Below are positions 9,072-17,432 of a DNA stretch of 64,000 nt, in pieces; within the stretch, counting starts at the first letter, position 1; each line of letters begins with the position of its first letter. Under the pieces are notes generated by a model. That model had not been told where the DNA came from and did no database searches. It saw only the letters and a program-made list of their open reading frames with translations. Both the position numbers and the translations under genes were made by a program. The stretch is from positions 186,001-250,000 of the forward strand of contig CAIKEH010000042.1 in the NCBI GenBank assembly GCA_903826405.1. The letters are read 5' to 3'. The DNA comes from an uncultured bacterium (GTDB taxonomy: Bacteria > Bacteroidota > Bacteroidia > Chitinophagales > Chitinophagaceae).

Positions 9072-10013
9072 TCATTTTTCGGCCACCTCGAATCTTCTGG
9101 TTTTTGGAGATCCCTCCACCAGCCGGATGAAGATGTCGTTCAAGGAAGGTAGTAATTCCCGGAATCCATGGACGAGGAGTCCTTTGTGTATGAAGTACTG
9201 AAGTATATCATTGGTGGTGAAATCAGGATTCTTTTTGATGATAATCGACTTTTCTTCTTTTTTGACTACTTCGAACAGGTGTATGGCTGTATGTTCAGGT
9301 AACACCATTTGTTCAAATTCGATTTGGTAAAGGTTCTCCTTGTATTCCGATTTTACGTCGGCCACGCTTCCATCCAGAATTTTCTTTCCCTTGTTGACCA
9401 GAATGATGTGATCGCAGATCTCCTCCACCTGTTCCATCCTGTGTGTGCTGAAAATGATGGTGCTTCCGGCTTTGGCTAGTCGGTCGATCTCATCTTTGAT
9501 GAGATTCGCGTTCACGGGATCAAGCCCGCTGAATGGCTCATCAAGAATGATGAGCTTGGGTCGGTGGAGAACGGTGGTAACGAATTGGAGTTTCTGACTC
9601 ATTCCTTTGCTGAGGTCCTCCACTTTTTTGTTCCACCAACTTTGCATCTCCAGCCTGATGAACCATTCCTTGATATTGGTTACGGCTTCTTGATGGGAAA
9701 GCCCTTTAAGTTGAGCAAGGTAAACGGCCTGTTCACCGATCTTCATTTTCTTGTATAAGCCCCTTTCTTCGGGCATATATCCGATATGGGCTGTATCCGC
9801 TTCCGGATCGAAGGGCTTCCCATCAAAAAGTATTTTGCCTTGATCCGGGAAGAAGATGCCGGTGATCATTCTTAACAGTGTGGTCTTGCCTGCTCCGTTG
9901 GGGCCTAATAATCCAAATATGGAACCCCTGTTGATGCTGAAACTGATATCATCAACAGCTTTCTGACCGGAAAAGAATTTTTTGATATTTCTTACTTCAA
10001 GGATTTTTTCCAT
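9072..10013 (-). CDS. ABC exporter ATP-binding protein (NatA-like)
   Basis: This 313-aa ATPase powers the adjacent permease. It shows Walker A GPNGAGKTT (about 37-45), the Q-loop region GYMPEERGLYKKM, signature LSKGMSQKLQF (about 133), Walker B LIILDEPFSGLDP and the H-loop STHRMEQ. A C-terminal extension of about 90 residues (from about 220) is the DUF4162-like tail common in this subfamily. The stop overlaps the possible permease ATG by ATGA. Together the two genes form a two-gene exporter operon for ions, drugs or lipids, with specificity not readable. Confidence 0.93.
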   Translation of the reverse strand: MEKILEVRNIKKFFSGQKAVDDISFSINRGSIFGLLGPNGAGKTTLLRMITGIFFPDQGKILFDGKPFDPEADTAHIGYMPEERGLYKKMKIGEQAVYLAQLKGLSHQEAVTNIKEWFIRLEMQSWWNKKVEDLSKGMSQKLQFVTTVLHRPKLIILDEPFSGLDPVNANLIKDEIDRLAKAGSTIIFSTHRMEQVEEICDHIILVNKGKKILDGSVADVKSEYKENLYQIEFEQMVLPEHTAIHLFEVVKKEEKSIIIKKNPDFTTNDILQYFIHKGLLVHGFRELLPSLNDIFIRLVEGSPKTRRFEVAEK

Positions 10014-10163
10014 TATTGGATTTTTGAATGGAGACCAGCATTTATTCCGAATGAAGACATTTGCTTGGCACAGGTGTTAGTCGGGGCAATTTATATTTTG
10101 TTACCTGAAAGCGATAGAAAAATAAATGGGCGGTCCTTTGAAAGGATGAGGAGCTAAATGGGT

Positions 10164-11774
10164 TCAGGTTGATGATACTAATTCTGCAAGCTTGGCAGCC
10201 ACGGCTTCTCCGTCCATGGCCGCGCTGATGATTCCGCCAGCATAGCCTGCTCCTTCCCCACAGGGATAGAGGTTCGAAATCTGAGGATGTACAAGGGTGT
10301 TCGTATGCCGAGGGATCCTGATCGGGGAGGAGGTTCGACTTTCAGTAGCAACCAAGAGCGCTTCGTTGGTACGATAACCTTTCATTTTATTGCCGAAAGC
10401 CATGAAGCCTTCCCGCAGTCGTTGTGAAATGAAGGGAGGCAGAACATCTTTAATTGAGGCTGATCTGACCCCTGGCTGGTACGAACAGTCCGGCAAGTTG
10501 GAGGATGTCGCGTTTCTGATGAAATCCTCCATTCGTTGAGCAGGTGCAACGAAATGCCCACCACCTGCCCGGAATGCATCTGCTTCCACCATTTGTTGGA
10601 AGCGAAGTAGCAATAAAGGGTCATCTTCTTTTGACCACTTGCCCTTGGTTGATCTTTTTGTTTTTAGGAAAGATGCGGCTTCTTTTTGACCGACCTGAAC
10701 CACCATGCCTGAATTTGCGAACGGGTTATTCCTTTTGGAAGGGCTCCATCCGTTGACCACAAGTTCACCGGGAGATGTAGCTGCGGGTGCGATAATGCCA
10801 CCCGGGCACATGCAGAAGGAGAATACGCCACTCCCTTCTACCTGTTCCACCAAACTGTAGGAGGCGGGAGGCAACAGGGGGGAGCGAACGGAACCGATGG
10901 GACAATGATATTGGACCGAATCGATCAGATTCTGGGGATGTTCCACACGAACACCCAGAGCGAAGGGTTTGGCTTCGATGAGTATGTTTTCCCGGTTGAG
11001 CAGTTCGAAAATATCACGAGCGGAGTGCCCAGTGGCCAAAATGAAAGCATCAGCATGATACCTGTTGCCATCAGAACTGTGCACAGCGGTGAGTCTGCCT
11101 TTTTCGGTGATCAGACCATCTACTTTTGTCCCGAAATGAAATATACCCCCATGCTCCATAATGCATTCCCTCATGGCAGTGATGATCTGAGGGAGTTTGT
11201 TTGTTCCGATATGTGGGTGGGATTCAAAGAGGATCTTTTCCTCCGCCCCGAATCGGACGAGCAGGTGCAGAATTCGATCCACATCGCCTCGTTTATTGCT
11301 ACGGGTATAGAGTTTGCCATCGCTGTAGGTTCCCGCCCCACCTTCACCGAAGCAGTAATTACTTTCTGGGTCTAATATGCCTTCCTTATTCAACTTGGCC
11401 AAGTCACGTCGACGTGTGCGGACGTCCTTACCGCGTTCCAATACGATGGGCCGAATACCTTTTTCCAGAAGGGATAGAGCAGCGAAAAGACCTGCCGGGC
11501 CTGCGCCGATTATGACGACCTGCTTCGGTTTTTTGCGCACGTCCTGGAATGTGAAATTCCGGATAGTCCTCTTGCTGTAAGGCTCATTGATGAATACCTT
11601 GGCCAGAAGGTTTATCCTGATCTGTTTTCCGCGCGCATCGATGGACCGCTTCAGGGAATGGAATCCGGTGATCGAGGATGGTGGACAGGCGAGGGCCTCA
11701 GCCATCTTGGCTTTGATGGCGCTATCTTCAGACGCCTCTCGAGGTGACAATTGGAGCGAAAGATTCTGTTGCAT
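10164..11774 (-). CDS. FAD-dependent dehydrogenase (COG2509-type)
   Basis: This 536-aa flavoprotein has an N-terminal substrate-like domain of about 90 residues, then a Rossmann FAD site VVIIGAGPAGLFAALSLLEK (about 91-110) ending in VLERG. The conserved CFGEGGAGTYSDGKL segment (about 142-156) is a hallmark of the uncharacterised COG2509 dehydrogenases. A second FAD contact, ATGHSARDIFELL, and the C-terminal GEGAGYAGGIISAAMDG complete the fold. The electron donor and substrate are unknown. It follows the DUF3127 gene by 35 bp on the same strand, so the two are probably co-transcribed. Confidence 0.88.
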   Translation of the reverse strand: MQQNLSLQLSPREASEDSAIKAKMAEALACPPSSITGFHSLKRSIDARGKQIRINLLAKVFINEPYSKRTIRNFTFQDVRKKPKQVVIIGAGPAGLFAALSLLEKGIRPIVLERGKDVRTRRRDLAKLNKEGILDPESNYCFGEGGAGTYSDGKLYTRSNKRGDVDRILHLLVRFGAEEKILFESHPHIGTNKLPQIITAMRECIMEHGGIFHFGTKVDGLITEKGRLTAVHSSDGNRYHADAFILATGHSARDIFELLNRENILIEAKPFALGVRVEHPQNLIDSVQYHCPIGSVRSPLLPPASYSLVEQVEGSGVFSFCMCPGGIIAPAATSPGELVVNGWSPSKRNNPFANSGMVVQVGQKEAASFLKTKRSTKGKWSKEDDPLLLLRFQQMVEADAFRAGGGHFVAPAQRMEDFIRNATSSNLPDCSYQPGVRSASIKDVLPPFISQRLREGFMAFGNKMKGYRTNEALLVATESRTSSPIRIPRHTNTLVHPQISNLYPCGEGAGYAGGIISAAMDGEAVAAKLAELVSST

Positions 11775-11809
11775 GCCGGGTCAGGTATTCATCCTGAAAA
11801 CGGAAAAAT

Positions 11810-12190
11810 TCAGAAGGGAAGGTCGTCCACTGCATCAGAGGGAGCAGGATTTGCAGGTTGATAGGCTGAATTACCGGAACCGCCATTATTGGACTGCCCG
11901 CCTGCGGATTCTATCCTCCAGGCATCCAGATTAGTGATGTAATTGGTGTTGCCGTTCTTCTCCCACTTGGAACCTCTGATATTGAAGTGCACTTTGACCA
12001 GTTCCCCAATACTGAAACGGTCGATCACTGTTGTTCTATCCTGAACGGACTGGAACTTGACATAATTGGTGATGGTCCTGCCATTGATTTCCTCGCTGGT
12101 TTCTATGACGAATTCCCTTGTTTTGAAGGTTTCAGTACGTTGTACGGTGTCGAATTTGGCAACTAGTTTGCCGGTGATGTCAAATCCCAT
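11810..12190 (-). CDS. DUF3127 OB-fold-like protein with SSB-type acidic tail
   Basis: The protein has 126 aa. Residues 1-90 form the DUF3127 domain (MGFDITGKLVAKFDTVQRTE at the start, later VKVHFNIRGSKW). A Gly/Asn/Ser/Pro-rich linker follows, then the C-terminal tail DAVDDLPF. The design copies that of single-stranded DNA-binding proteins, whose DDIPF-type tip recruits repair proteins, so a ssDNA or RNA role is likely but inferred. The start at 12190 was chosen over a Met 8 codons upstream because a TAnnTTTG box (12212-12219) overlaps that earlier codon. Confidence 0.85.
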   Translation of the reverse strand: MGFDITGKLVAKFDTVQRTETFKTREFVIETSEEINGRTITNYVKFQSVQDRTTVIDRFSIGELVKVHFNIRGSKWEKNGNTNYITNLDAWRIESAGGQSNNGGSGNSAYQPANPAPSDAVDDLPF

Positions 12191-12211
12191 GTAGCATATT
12201 TTTAAGTTTTG

Positions 12212-12219
12212 CAAAGGTA
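12212..12219 (-). promoter_or_regulatory. Candidate -7 element of the DUF3127 gene
   Basis: On the minus strand TACCTTTG matches TAnnTTTG exactly. It lies 21 nt before the ATG at 12190. It covers the upstream in-frame Met at 12214, which supports the shorter start. The -33 element is not convincing. Confidence 0.45.
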
Positions 12220-13180
12220 TCGCTATTCACCAGTATCATGGAATTCTGTTTTTGAGGCAGATTCTTCTAACATGATCTGCCTTTATTTATAATGGGAATT
12301 TTGTGTCAGACCGTTCCTGCCAAAATGATAATTCGGGAATTTTAGGCTTTTGGGGGACTTTTTTTAAAAAAAGGCCAAAATGGGTTGCAAAATGTTTCAG
12401 TAATACTTTTCTGGAACTGTAATTCCAACTTCCTGTAGGTCTGACAAAATGGTGCATGAATTTTTACGGATTCTCTCCGTTGGACAAGCCTTTCATAGGT
12501 ATAAAGTATTCTGGATTAATTGGTAGATCTATGCTTCATCTTGGTTTGGAGTTTGGAATCTGGCGGAAGAAGATATCCGGGAATCTGCTAAGTTTTACTT
12601 TAGTCAATGTTAATCAATGGTATATGGACTCAGAATTCAACTTTTAAAATTTTTTTCGGGAATACCTCTTTCCCTTGGTCGACCGATTAATTGGTCAATG
12701 TCTATTCGAAGTTGGCAAAATATCATGCAAACCTTTCCTGGAAGAGTATACCTGACAAGCTTTCTGGGAGGTCTATTTTTTGAGGGGGGATTGGTGAAAA
12801 TCAAGGTGGGGATTGTCATTAGGAGGCACACGAAAAAAATAAGGAGAATAAAAATTTTTTTTTCAACATACCCCACTCTATATTCGCTACCCTCTCAAAA
12901 AGTACCCCTTTTCCCGACAGGAAAAAAGACCTGATTAGAGTAGGAAATTCCATATATTTATTTGAATACAACTTGACCGAAACGATGTACAACACAAGTT
13001 TATCCAAAGCCCGGGTTCTTTACCGAAGAAAGTGGGGGAGCCCTGGGTTGAAGACTGGCACTTCACCCGTTCAGTCTTTTGGATCAAGCTACTTGTGCTC
13101 TCTGCCTGAATAATACCAAGTTGATACCCACTGAAGATCATGAGCACATTTTGAAACCCTACTAAAAGGCCAATGAAATA
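12220..13180. other. 960-bp AT-rich intergenic region upstream of dnaA
   Basis: No recognisable gene is present. It has a widely spaced inverted pair TGTCAGACC (12304-12312) and GGTCTGACA (12438-12446). It also has an imperfect palindrome GACCGATTAATTGGTC (12681-12696) and long A/T runs near 12840-12870. A minus-strand frame at 12637-12876 would encode a 79-aa protein with one hydrophobic segment (IFILLIFFVCLLMTIPTLIF), but it lacks any family signature. Only one loose DnaA-box-like word (TTATCCAAA near 13001) is seen, so an origin is not supported. Confidence 0.5.
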
Positions 13181-14614
13181 ATGGAGAAAGCCCACGATAA
13201 AGTTTGGAACAATTGTCTAGCAATAATCAAGGATATCGTTGAATGGCAACATTTCAAGACCTGGTTCGAGCCTATAAGGCCAGTCGGCATTAAAGAACAT
13301 GTTTTGACGATTCAGGTCCCCAGCCAATTTTTCTTTGAATATCTGGAAGAGCATTATGTGAATTTACTGGCCAAGACCCTGAAGAGGGAATTGGGAAAGG
13401 AAGCCAGGTTGGAGTATCGCATCATGGTGGATAGTGGGAACGACAAGAATAAACCGGTGACCATGGATGTTTCAGGTCATGGCTATAAAACCTATTCAAA
13501 CAACGAGATGGATTTCCCGCTGGTCATCAACAATCCTGTCAAGAATCCATTCGTGATCCCTGGTTTGAAGAAGATGCAGATTGATGCCCAACTGAATCCT
13601 GTACATACTTTTGATTCTTTTGTCGAGGGAGATTGTAATCGGGTGTCACGTAGGGCAGGAAAGACCGTTGCTGAGAAGCCGGGAGCCACTTCATTCAATC
13701 CCTTGGTACTATATGGTGGTGTCGGATTAGGGAAGACCCATTTGGCTCAAGCCGTTGGCAATGAGGTGAAAAGGCTTCACCCGAACAAGGTTGTGCTTTA
13801 CGTGAGTTCTGAAAAATTCATCAATCAATTCCAGGATCACAGCAGAAACAATGCCATCAATGATTTCATACATTTCTACCAGCTGATCGATGTCCTGATC
13901 ATAGATGATGTTCAGTTCTTCAATCGTGCAGAGAAGTCGCAGGATGCACTGTTCGCCATATTCAATCACCTGCATCAATCCGGCAAGCAACTCATATTGA
14001 CTTCCGACAAGCCTCCCAAAGATCTGGAAGGTGTTCAGGAAAGGTTATTGAGCCGCTTTCGATGGGGGTTGAGCGCGGATCTTCAGGTTCCTGATTATGA
14101 AACGCGCATAGACATCCTTGAGAAGAAGATGAGAAATGATGGACTGGAGATGCCCCGTGAAGTGGTGAAGTACATCGCATACAATATCCAGAGCAATGTC
14201 CGTGAACTGGAAGGAGCCCTGATATCCCTGTTGGCCCAGTCATCACTCAACAAACGTGAGATAGATCTGGATCTTGCGAAAAAGGTTCTCCGAAATTTCG
14301 TTAAAACTTCCTCCAAGGAGATCACTATCGATACCATTCAGAAAATGGTCTGTGATTTCTTCGATGTTCCATACGACAAGTTGTTACAGAAAACCCGCAA
14401 ACGGGAGATCGTACAAGCCCGTCAGATCACGATGTACTTGGCCAAGATCTTCACCAAAAACTCACTGAAGACGATCGGTGAGCACTTCGGTGGACGCGAT
14501 CATACCACGGTCATCCACTCTTGTCAGACAGTCAAGGATCTGATGGATACGGACAATCTTTTCCGCGAGAGTGTGATGGAATTGCAACAGAAAGTGCAGT
14601 TGGCCGCTATGTGA
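13181..14614 (+). CDS. dnaA: Chromosomal replication initiator protein DnaA
   Basis: DnaA binds origin DnaA boxes and opens the duplex for helicase loading. The protein has 477 aa with all four domains. Domain I starts KVWNNCLAIIKDIVEWQHFK and domain II is a linker (about 85-140). The AAA+ domain has Walker A GGVGLGKTHLAQAV (about 180), Walker B VLIIDDVQF (about 236) and RLLSRFRWGLSADL with the Arg finger region. Domain IV has the DNA-binding signature GGRDHTTVIHSC (about 437-448). The start ATG is followed directly by the conserved region, so the start is secure. It is transcribed alone after a long AT-rich gap. dnaN, recF and gyrB do not adjoin within the window. Confidence 0.97.
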   Translation: MEKAHDKVWNNCLAIIKDIVEWQHFKTWFEPIRPVGIKEHVLTIQVPSQFFFEYLEEHYVNLLAKTLKRELGKEARLEYRIMVDSGNDKNKPVTMDVSGHGYKTYSNNEMDFPLVINNPVKNPFVIPGLKKMQIDAQLNPVHTFDSFVEGDCNRVSRRAGKTVAEKPGATSFNPLVLYGGVGLGKTHLAQAVGNEVKRLHPNKVVLYVSSEKFINQFQDHSRNNAINDFIHFYQLIDVLIIDDVQFFNRAEKSQDALFAIFNHLHQSGKQLILTSDKPPKDLEGVQERLLSRFRWGLSADLQVPDYETRIDILEKKMRNDGLEMPREVVKYIAYNIQSNVRELEGALISLLAQSSLNKREIDLDLAKKVLRNFVKTSSKEITIDTIQKMVCDFFDVPYDKLLQKTRKREIVQARQITMYLAKIFTKNSLKTIGEHFGGRDHTTVIHSCQTVKDLMDTDNLFRESVMELQQKVQLAAM

Positions 14615-14736
14615 TCCGACAAAATGCCTCGGTCTACATTTTCCTGAATGAATTACTTCCTTGATTTGTGTGAATTTTCAGTTGATCGGCATGCATTGGG
14701 TCGGCTGAAGTCCATGCGTTCATCCGGTGGTGAGAA

Positions 14737-14744
14737 TATCTTTG
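14737..14744 (+). promoter_or_regulatory. Candidate -7 element of the acylphosphatase gene
   Basis: TATCTTTG matches TAnnTTTG exactly. Transcription starting a few bases later would begin at or after the first in-frame ATG at 14746. The second ATG at 14770 is therefore the more likely translation start. Confidence 0.4.
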
Positions 14745-14769
14745 GATGGCCAGTAATCTTCCGTTGGAG

Positions 14770-15039
14770 ATGATCTCCAGAACTGTCATAGTAAGAGGCA
14801 AAGTTCAAGGTGTTTTTTTTCGGCTACATACACGTGAAAAAGCGATCAGTTTGGGGATTGTAGGCCAGGTGCGGAATCTGCCGGATGGAACGGTGCAGAT
14901 TCGGGCCGAAGGTGAAGTCGGGGTCATGGGAACATTCTTGGATTGGTGTAAAATAGGACCTGCCCGGGCTCAAGTAGTGGAATGTAAAGTAGAAGAATCA
15001 TCCCTAAAGGGTTTCAGTGGATTCGACATCGTTGGGTAA
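14770..15039 (+). CDS. acyP: Acylphosphatase
   Basis: This small cytosolic enzyme hydrolyses acyl phosphates such as acetyl phosphate and 1,3-bisphosphoglycerate. The protein has 89 aa (family about 90). Both signatures are present: VRGKVQGVFFRLHTREKA with the catalytic Arg in FFR, and VRNLPDGTVQIRAEG with the catalytic Asn. The C-terminus ends GFSGFDIVG. A longer form from ATG 14746 (97 aa) is possible, but a -7 box at 14737-14744 argues for MISRTVIVRG. It lies between dnaA and tRNA-Ser on the plus strand. Confidence 0.93.
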   Translation: MISRTVIVRGKVQGVFFRLHTREKAISLGIVGQVRNLPDGTVQIRAEGEVGVMGTFLDWCKIGPARAQVVECKVEESSLKGFSGFDIVG

Positions 15040-15159
15040 CTGCATTTTGATTTGGCATTTGCTCCCCTGTTGATTATTTTTGTCATCCTTTTTACTGTTC
15101 CGTATCTCAGGGTCCGGAGTTCATAGAAGTAGAGCTTGAAAATTTTTTAAGCAATTCCA

Positions 15160-15248
15160 GGTGGGGTGGATGAGTGGCTTAAATCAGTAGTTTGCTAAAC
15201 TGCCGTACGGGTAACTCTGTACCGAGGGTTCGAATCCCTCCCCCACCG
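15160..15248 (+). tRNA. tRNA-Ser(GCT)
   Basis: An 89-nt class II tRNA. The acceptor stem is GGTGGGG (15160-15166) with CCCCACC (15241-15247), discriminator G. The anticodon loop TTGCTAA gives GCT (reads AGC/AGT), a long variable arm (about GTACGGGTAACTCTGTAC) follows, and the T arm is GAGGG-TTCGAAT-CCCTC. No CCA is encoded. A strong terminator follows 15 nt later. Confidence 0.96.
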
Positions 15249-15263
15249 CAACCCACTCCATGA

Positions 15264-15290
15264 ACCCCAGCGCACAGCGCTGGGGTTTTT
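15264..15290 (+). terminator. Rho-independent terminator after tRNA-Ser
   Basis: A perfect 10-bp stem ACCCCAGCGC / GCGCTGGGGT with an ACA loop is followed by a T-run. This is the clearest intrinsic terminator in the window. Confidence 0.9.
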
Positions 15291-15936
15291 GTTTGCCTTC
15301 AAGCAAAGCCGAAGGCTGAACGCCGCCGGTCAAGTAAAGGCTCATGGAATGTCCAGAAGAGCCCACAAAACAGGCTCAACATATGTATTCTACAACCAAC
15401 GCTCAAAACGCCCCCCCTTAAGTCAATTGATTTCAAGTGGTTCTGGCGTTTTAGAGCAGTCAAATAAGTTCGGAAAGGCTCAGAAAAAAGGGCTTTGAGG
15501 GGCCAAATTCGGGGGTGGTAGCGAAGTGAACCCTTGGTGCCCGGAATGTTCAGTAAGCCTAGACTTGGCAAGCTATTTAGTGATTGAACTTCTTAACTCA
15601 TGTTTCCTACCTTCAGTTTTTAAACTAACGGGCAACTCTCCTTTTGCCTTCTTGTATCTATGGTCCCAAACATCGGAATTCCTCTCTTCTGCCGATACGA
15701 AAATCCGGTTGGCCTGTAGCCCTTCCAACGCGAAAAGCAATATGCCTGCATTATCTGGACATATTTAATGCCGCACTGACTTTTCTCAGTTTTCTGGTAA
15801 TCAACCTTTTCGATGGGTATTTCTTTGCTCTGACTGCTTAAGCCTGAATGATCATATTCTGATCTAAAGTGACTTTGTCCATACCATAATGGGGCGTATG
15901 GGGAAGCTAACCTACATTTTACTATATTACAAGAGT
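15291..15936. other. Intergenic region after tRNA-Ser with a possible gene remnant
   Basis: No recognisable gene. On the minus strand a frame without stops runs from about 15891 down to a TAA at 15620-15622 (about 90 codons). It includes stretches that read like protein (SSQSKEIPIEKVDYQKTEK, then QAYCFSRWKGYRPTGFSYR). It has no early Met, and a second frame over the same stretch also looks protein-like (MDKVTLDQNMIIQA). This could be a decayed gene inserted next to the tRNA, or chance. I do not recognise a family. Confidence 0.3.
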
Positions 15937-17199
15937 ATGCCGCTGTATAAAAAAGTTCTCTCCACCCGTGTTATAGCACTTTTGTTAGCGCTTTGTGTTT
16001 TTCTGCTTTCTACCTGCGTAGGTGGACGAAAGGAAACCCCGGTTGCTGAACCCAGAGTGAATTTGACGGCGGAGAACAACGTGCTGGTAGGCTCCGCTGC
16101 CTGCAGAAAATGCCACCAGGAGATCTACGACAACTACGTGTACACTGCACATAAAGCTACGTCGGCGCCTGCCAACCTTCAGACCGTAAAAGGATCTTTC
16201 CTTGCGGGTCAGAATACATATGTGTTCGGAAAGCAGGATTCCGTGGTCATGCGGTCTACGGATTCGGGTCTATATCAATTCAATTATGTTGGCGGTGAAC
16301 TTCGTTATGCCTTCCCATTTGGTATTGTAGTTGGATCCGGGAGCAAGGGGCAGAGCTATCTGTATTGGAGGGAAAACCATCTTTTCCAGTTGGCCATCTC
16401 CTACTATTCTAGTGCACATAGTTGGTCCAACAGCCCTGGTTTTAACAGATACAGTGCTAATTTCAACAGACCAATCCACAGTGAGTGCATGGGTTGCCAC
16501 GGGAGTTTCACGGATGTGGACTTCAATTCTGGTTTCCTGTTGGAAGCGTACAATCCCAAAACCATGGTGATGGGTGTGAACTGTGAGCGTTGCCATGGGC
16601 CGGGCGGAAACCACGTGGAGATGTTCACCAGGAATCCCAATGCCAAAGGGGATCCGCAAGTGGTCAATGCTGCCAAACTTTCACGACTGAAACAACTGGA
16701 CGCATGCGGCGTCTGCCATGCCAGTATCTACAAAACCATGACCCCCATAGTGAGTTTTCGAACCGGTGATACCCTGTCCATGGTTTCAATGGAAAATTTG
16801 GATAGCACCGGTCGTATAGATGTGCATGGCAATCAATATGGAATGCTCAAGCGTAGCAAATGTTTTATCGCTTCCAATACGTTGACCTGCAGTACCTGTC
16901 ATGATCCGCATAAGGCAGAGCGCGGTAATGAGGCCATGTTCTCTCAACGGTGCATGACTTGTCACACCGATAAGAATACCAATTTCGCAAAGATGATCCC
17001 TGCCATGCCGGTGGACCAGATCAAACAGAAATGCATTACTTGCCATATGCCAAATCAGGAGTCGAAAGTGCTGAATGTCCGTCTGGAACAGAACCAGTCT
17101 CGAACTCCTGCAGTGATGCGCTCTCATCTGATCCGCGTTTATCCGGATACCTTTCCCTCCATTTCGGTACTTTTCCGTAAAGGGAAAATAATACCATAG
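15937..17199 (+). CDS. Seven-heme c-type cytochrome lipoprotein
   Basis: This 420-aa protein has a lipoprotein signal (hydrophobic ALLLALCVFLL, lipobox LSTC) and should sit in the periplasm or on the outer membrane. Seven CxxCH motifs are visible: CRKCH, CMGCH, CERCH, CGVCH, CSTCH, CMTCH and CITCH. The arrangement resembles cytochrome c554 / doubled-CxxCH proteins that carry electrons or act on small nitrogen or sulfur compounds. An in-frame ATG 16 codons upstream exists, but MPLYKKVLSTRVIALL gives a proper signal peptide. The next gene (233 bp later, same strand) encodes an Asp-box propeller. Maturation genes (ccs/ccm) are not in the window. The redox partner is unknown. Confidence 0.88.
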   Translation: MPLYKKVLSTRVIALLLALCVFLLSTCVGGRKETPVAEPRVNLTAENNVLVGSAACRKCHQEIYDNYVYTAHKATSAPANLQTVKGSFLAGQNTYVFGKQDSVVMRSTDSGLYQFNYVGGELRYAFPFGIVVGSGSKGQSYLYWRENHLFQLAISYYSSAHSWSNSPGFNRYSANFNRPIHSECMGCHGSFTDVDFNSGFLLEAYNPKTMVMGVNCERCHGPGGNHVEMFTRNPNAKGDPQVVNAAKLSRLKQLDACGVCHASIYKTMTPIVSFRTGDTLSMVSMENLDSTGRIDVHGNQYGMLKRSKCFIASNTLTCSTCHDPHKAERGNEAMFSQRCMTCHTDKNTNFAKMIPAMPVDQIKQKCITCHMPNQESKVLNVRLEQNQSRTPAVMRSHLIRVYPDTFPSISVLFRKGKIIP

Positions 17200-17432
17200 G
17201 CTTTCGGGTAAGAAGACTATTTGGGAAAATCTTTACAGTTCCAATCCTGAGCTGCATTGGATGATCCCCGGACAAAAAATTTTCATCAAAGATTCTTTCT
17301 ATGTTAAAAAAGGGTGATTGAATTTCTACTGACAAAAATCCTTCCCTATCGAATTAGATCAAGAGAAAATTATAAAAGCGGCCTATTTTGTGACTGTCGT
17401 AGGCTGGATAAAATCAACTAAATCTTTTGGTC

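Noticed and set aside
9027-9075. Longer ABC permease start with ATGA overlap
   Set aside because: The overlap is real, but the extra 16 residues (MIILSDKCDFTISTRT) do not fit the family N-terminus. It was kept only as an alternative.
10905-11375. 156-codon plus-strand ORF
   Set aside because: It lies opposite the FAD-dependent dehydrogenase, including its conserved region, and is a shadow.
12220-13180. Chromosomal origin next to dnaA
   Set aside because: Only one loose DnaA-box-like word is present and there is no cluster; an origin need not adjoin dnaA. AT-richness alone is not enough.
15184-15366. Minus-strand ORF with VGEGFEPSVQSYPYGSLANY
   Set aside because: It is antisense to tRNA-Ser and its terminator, again a recurrent artefact.
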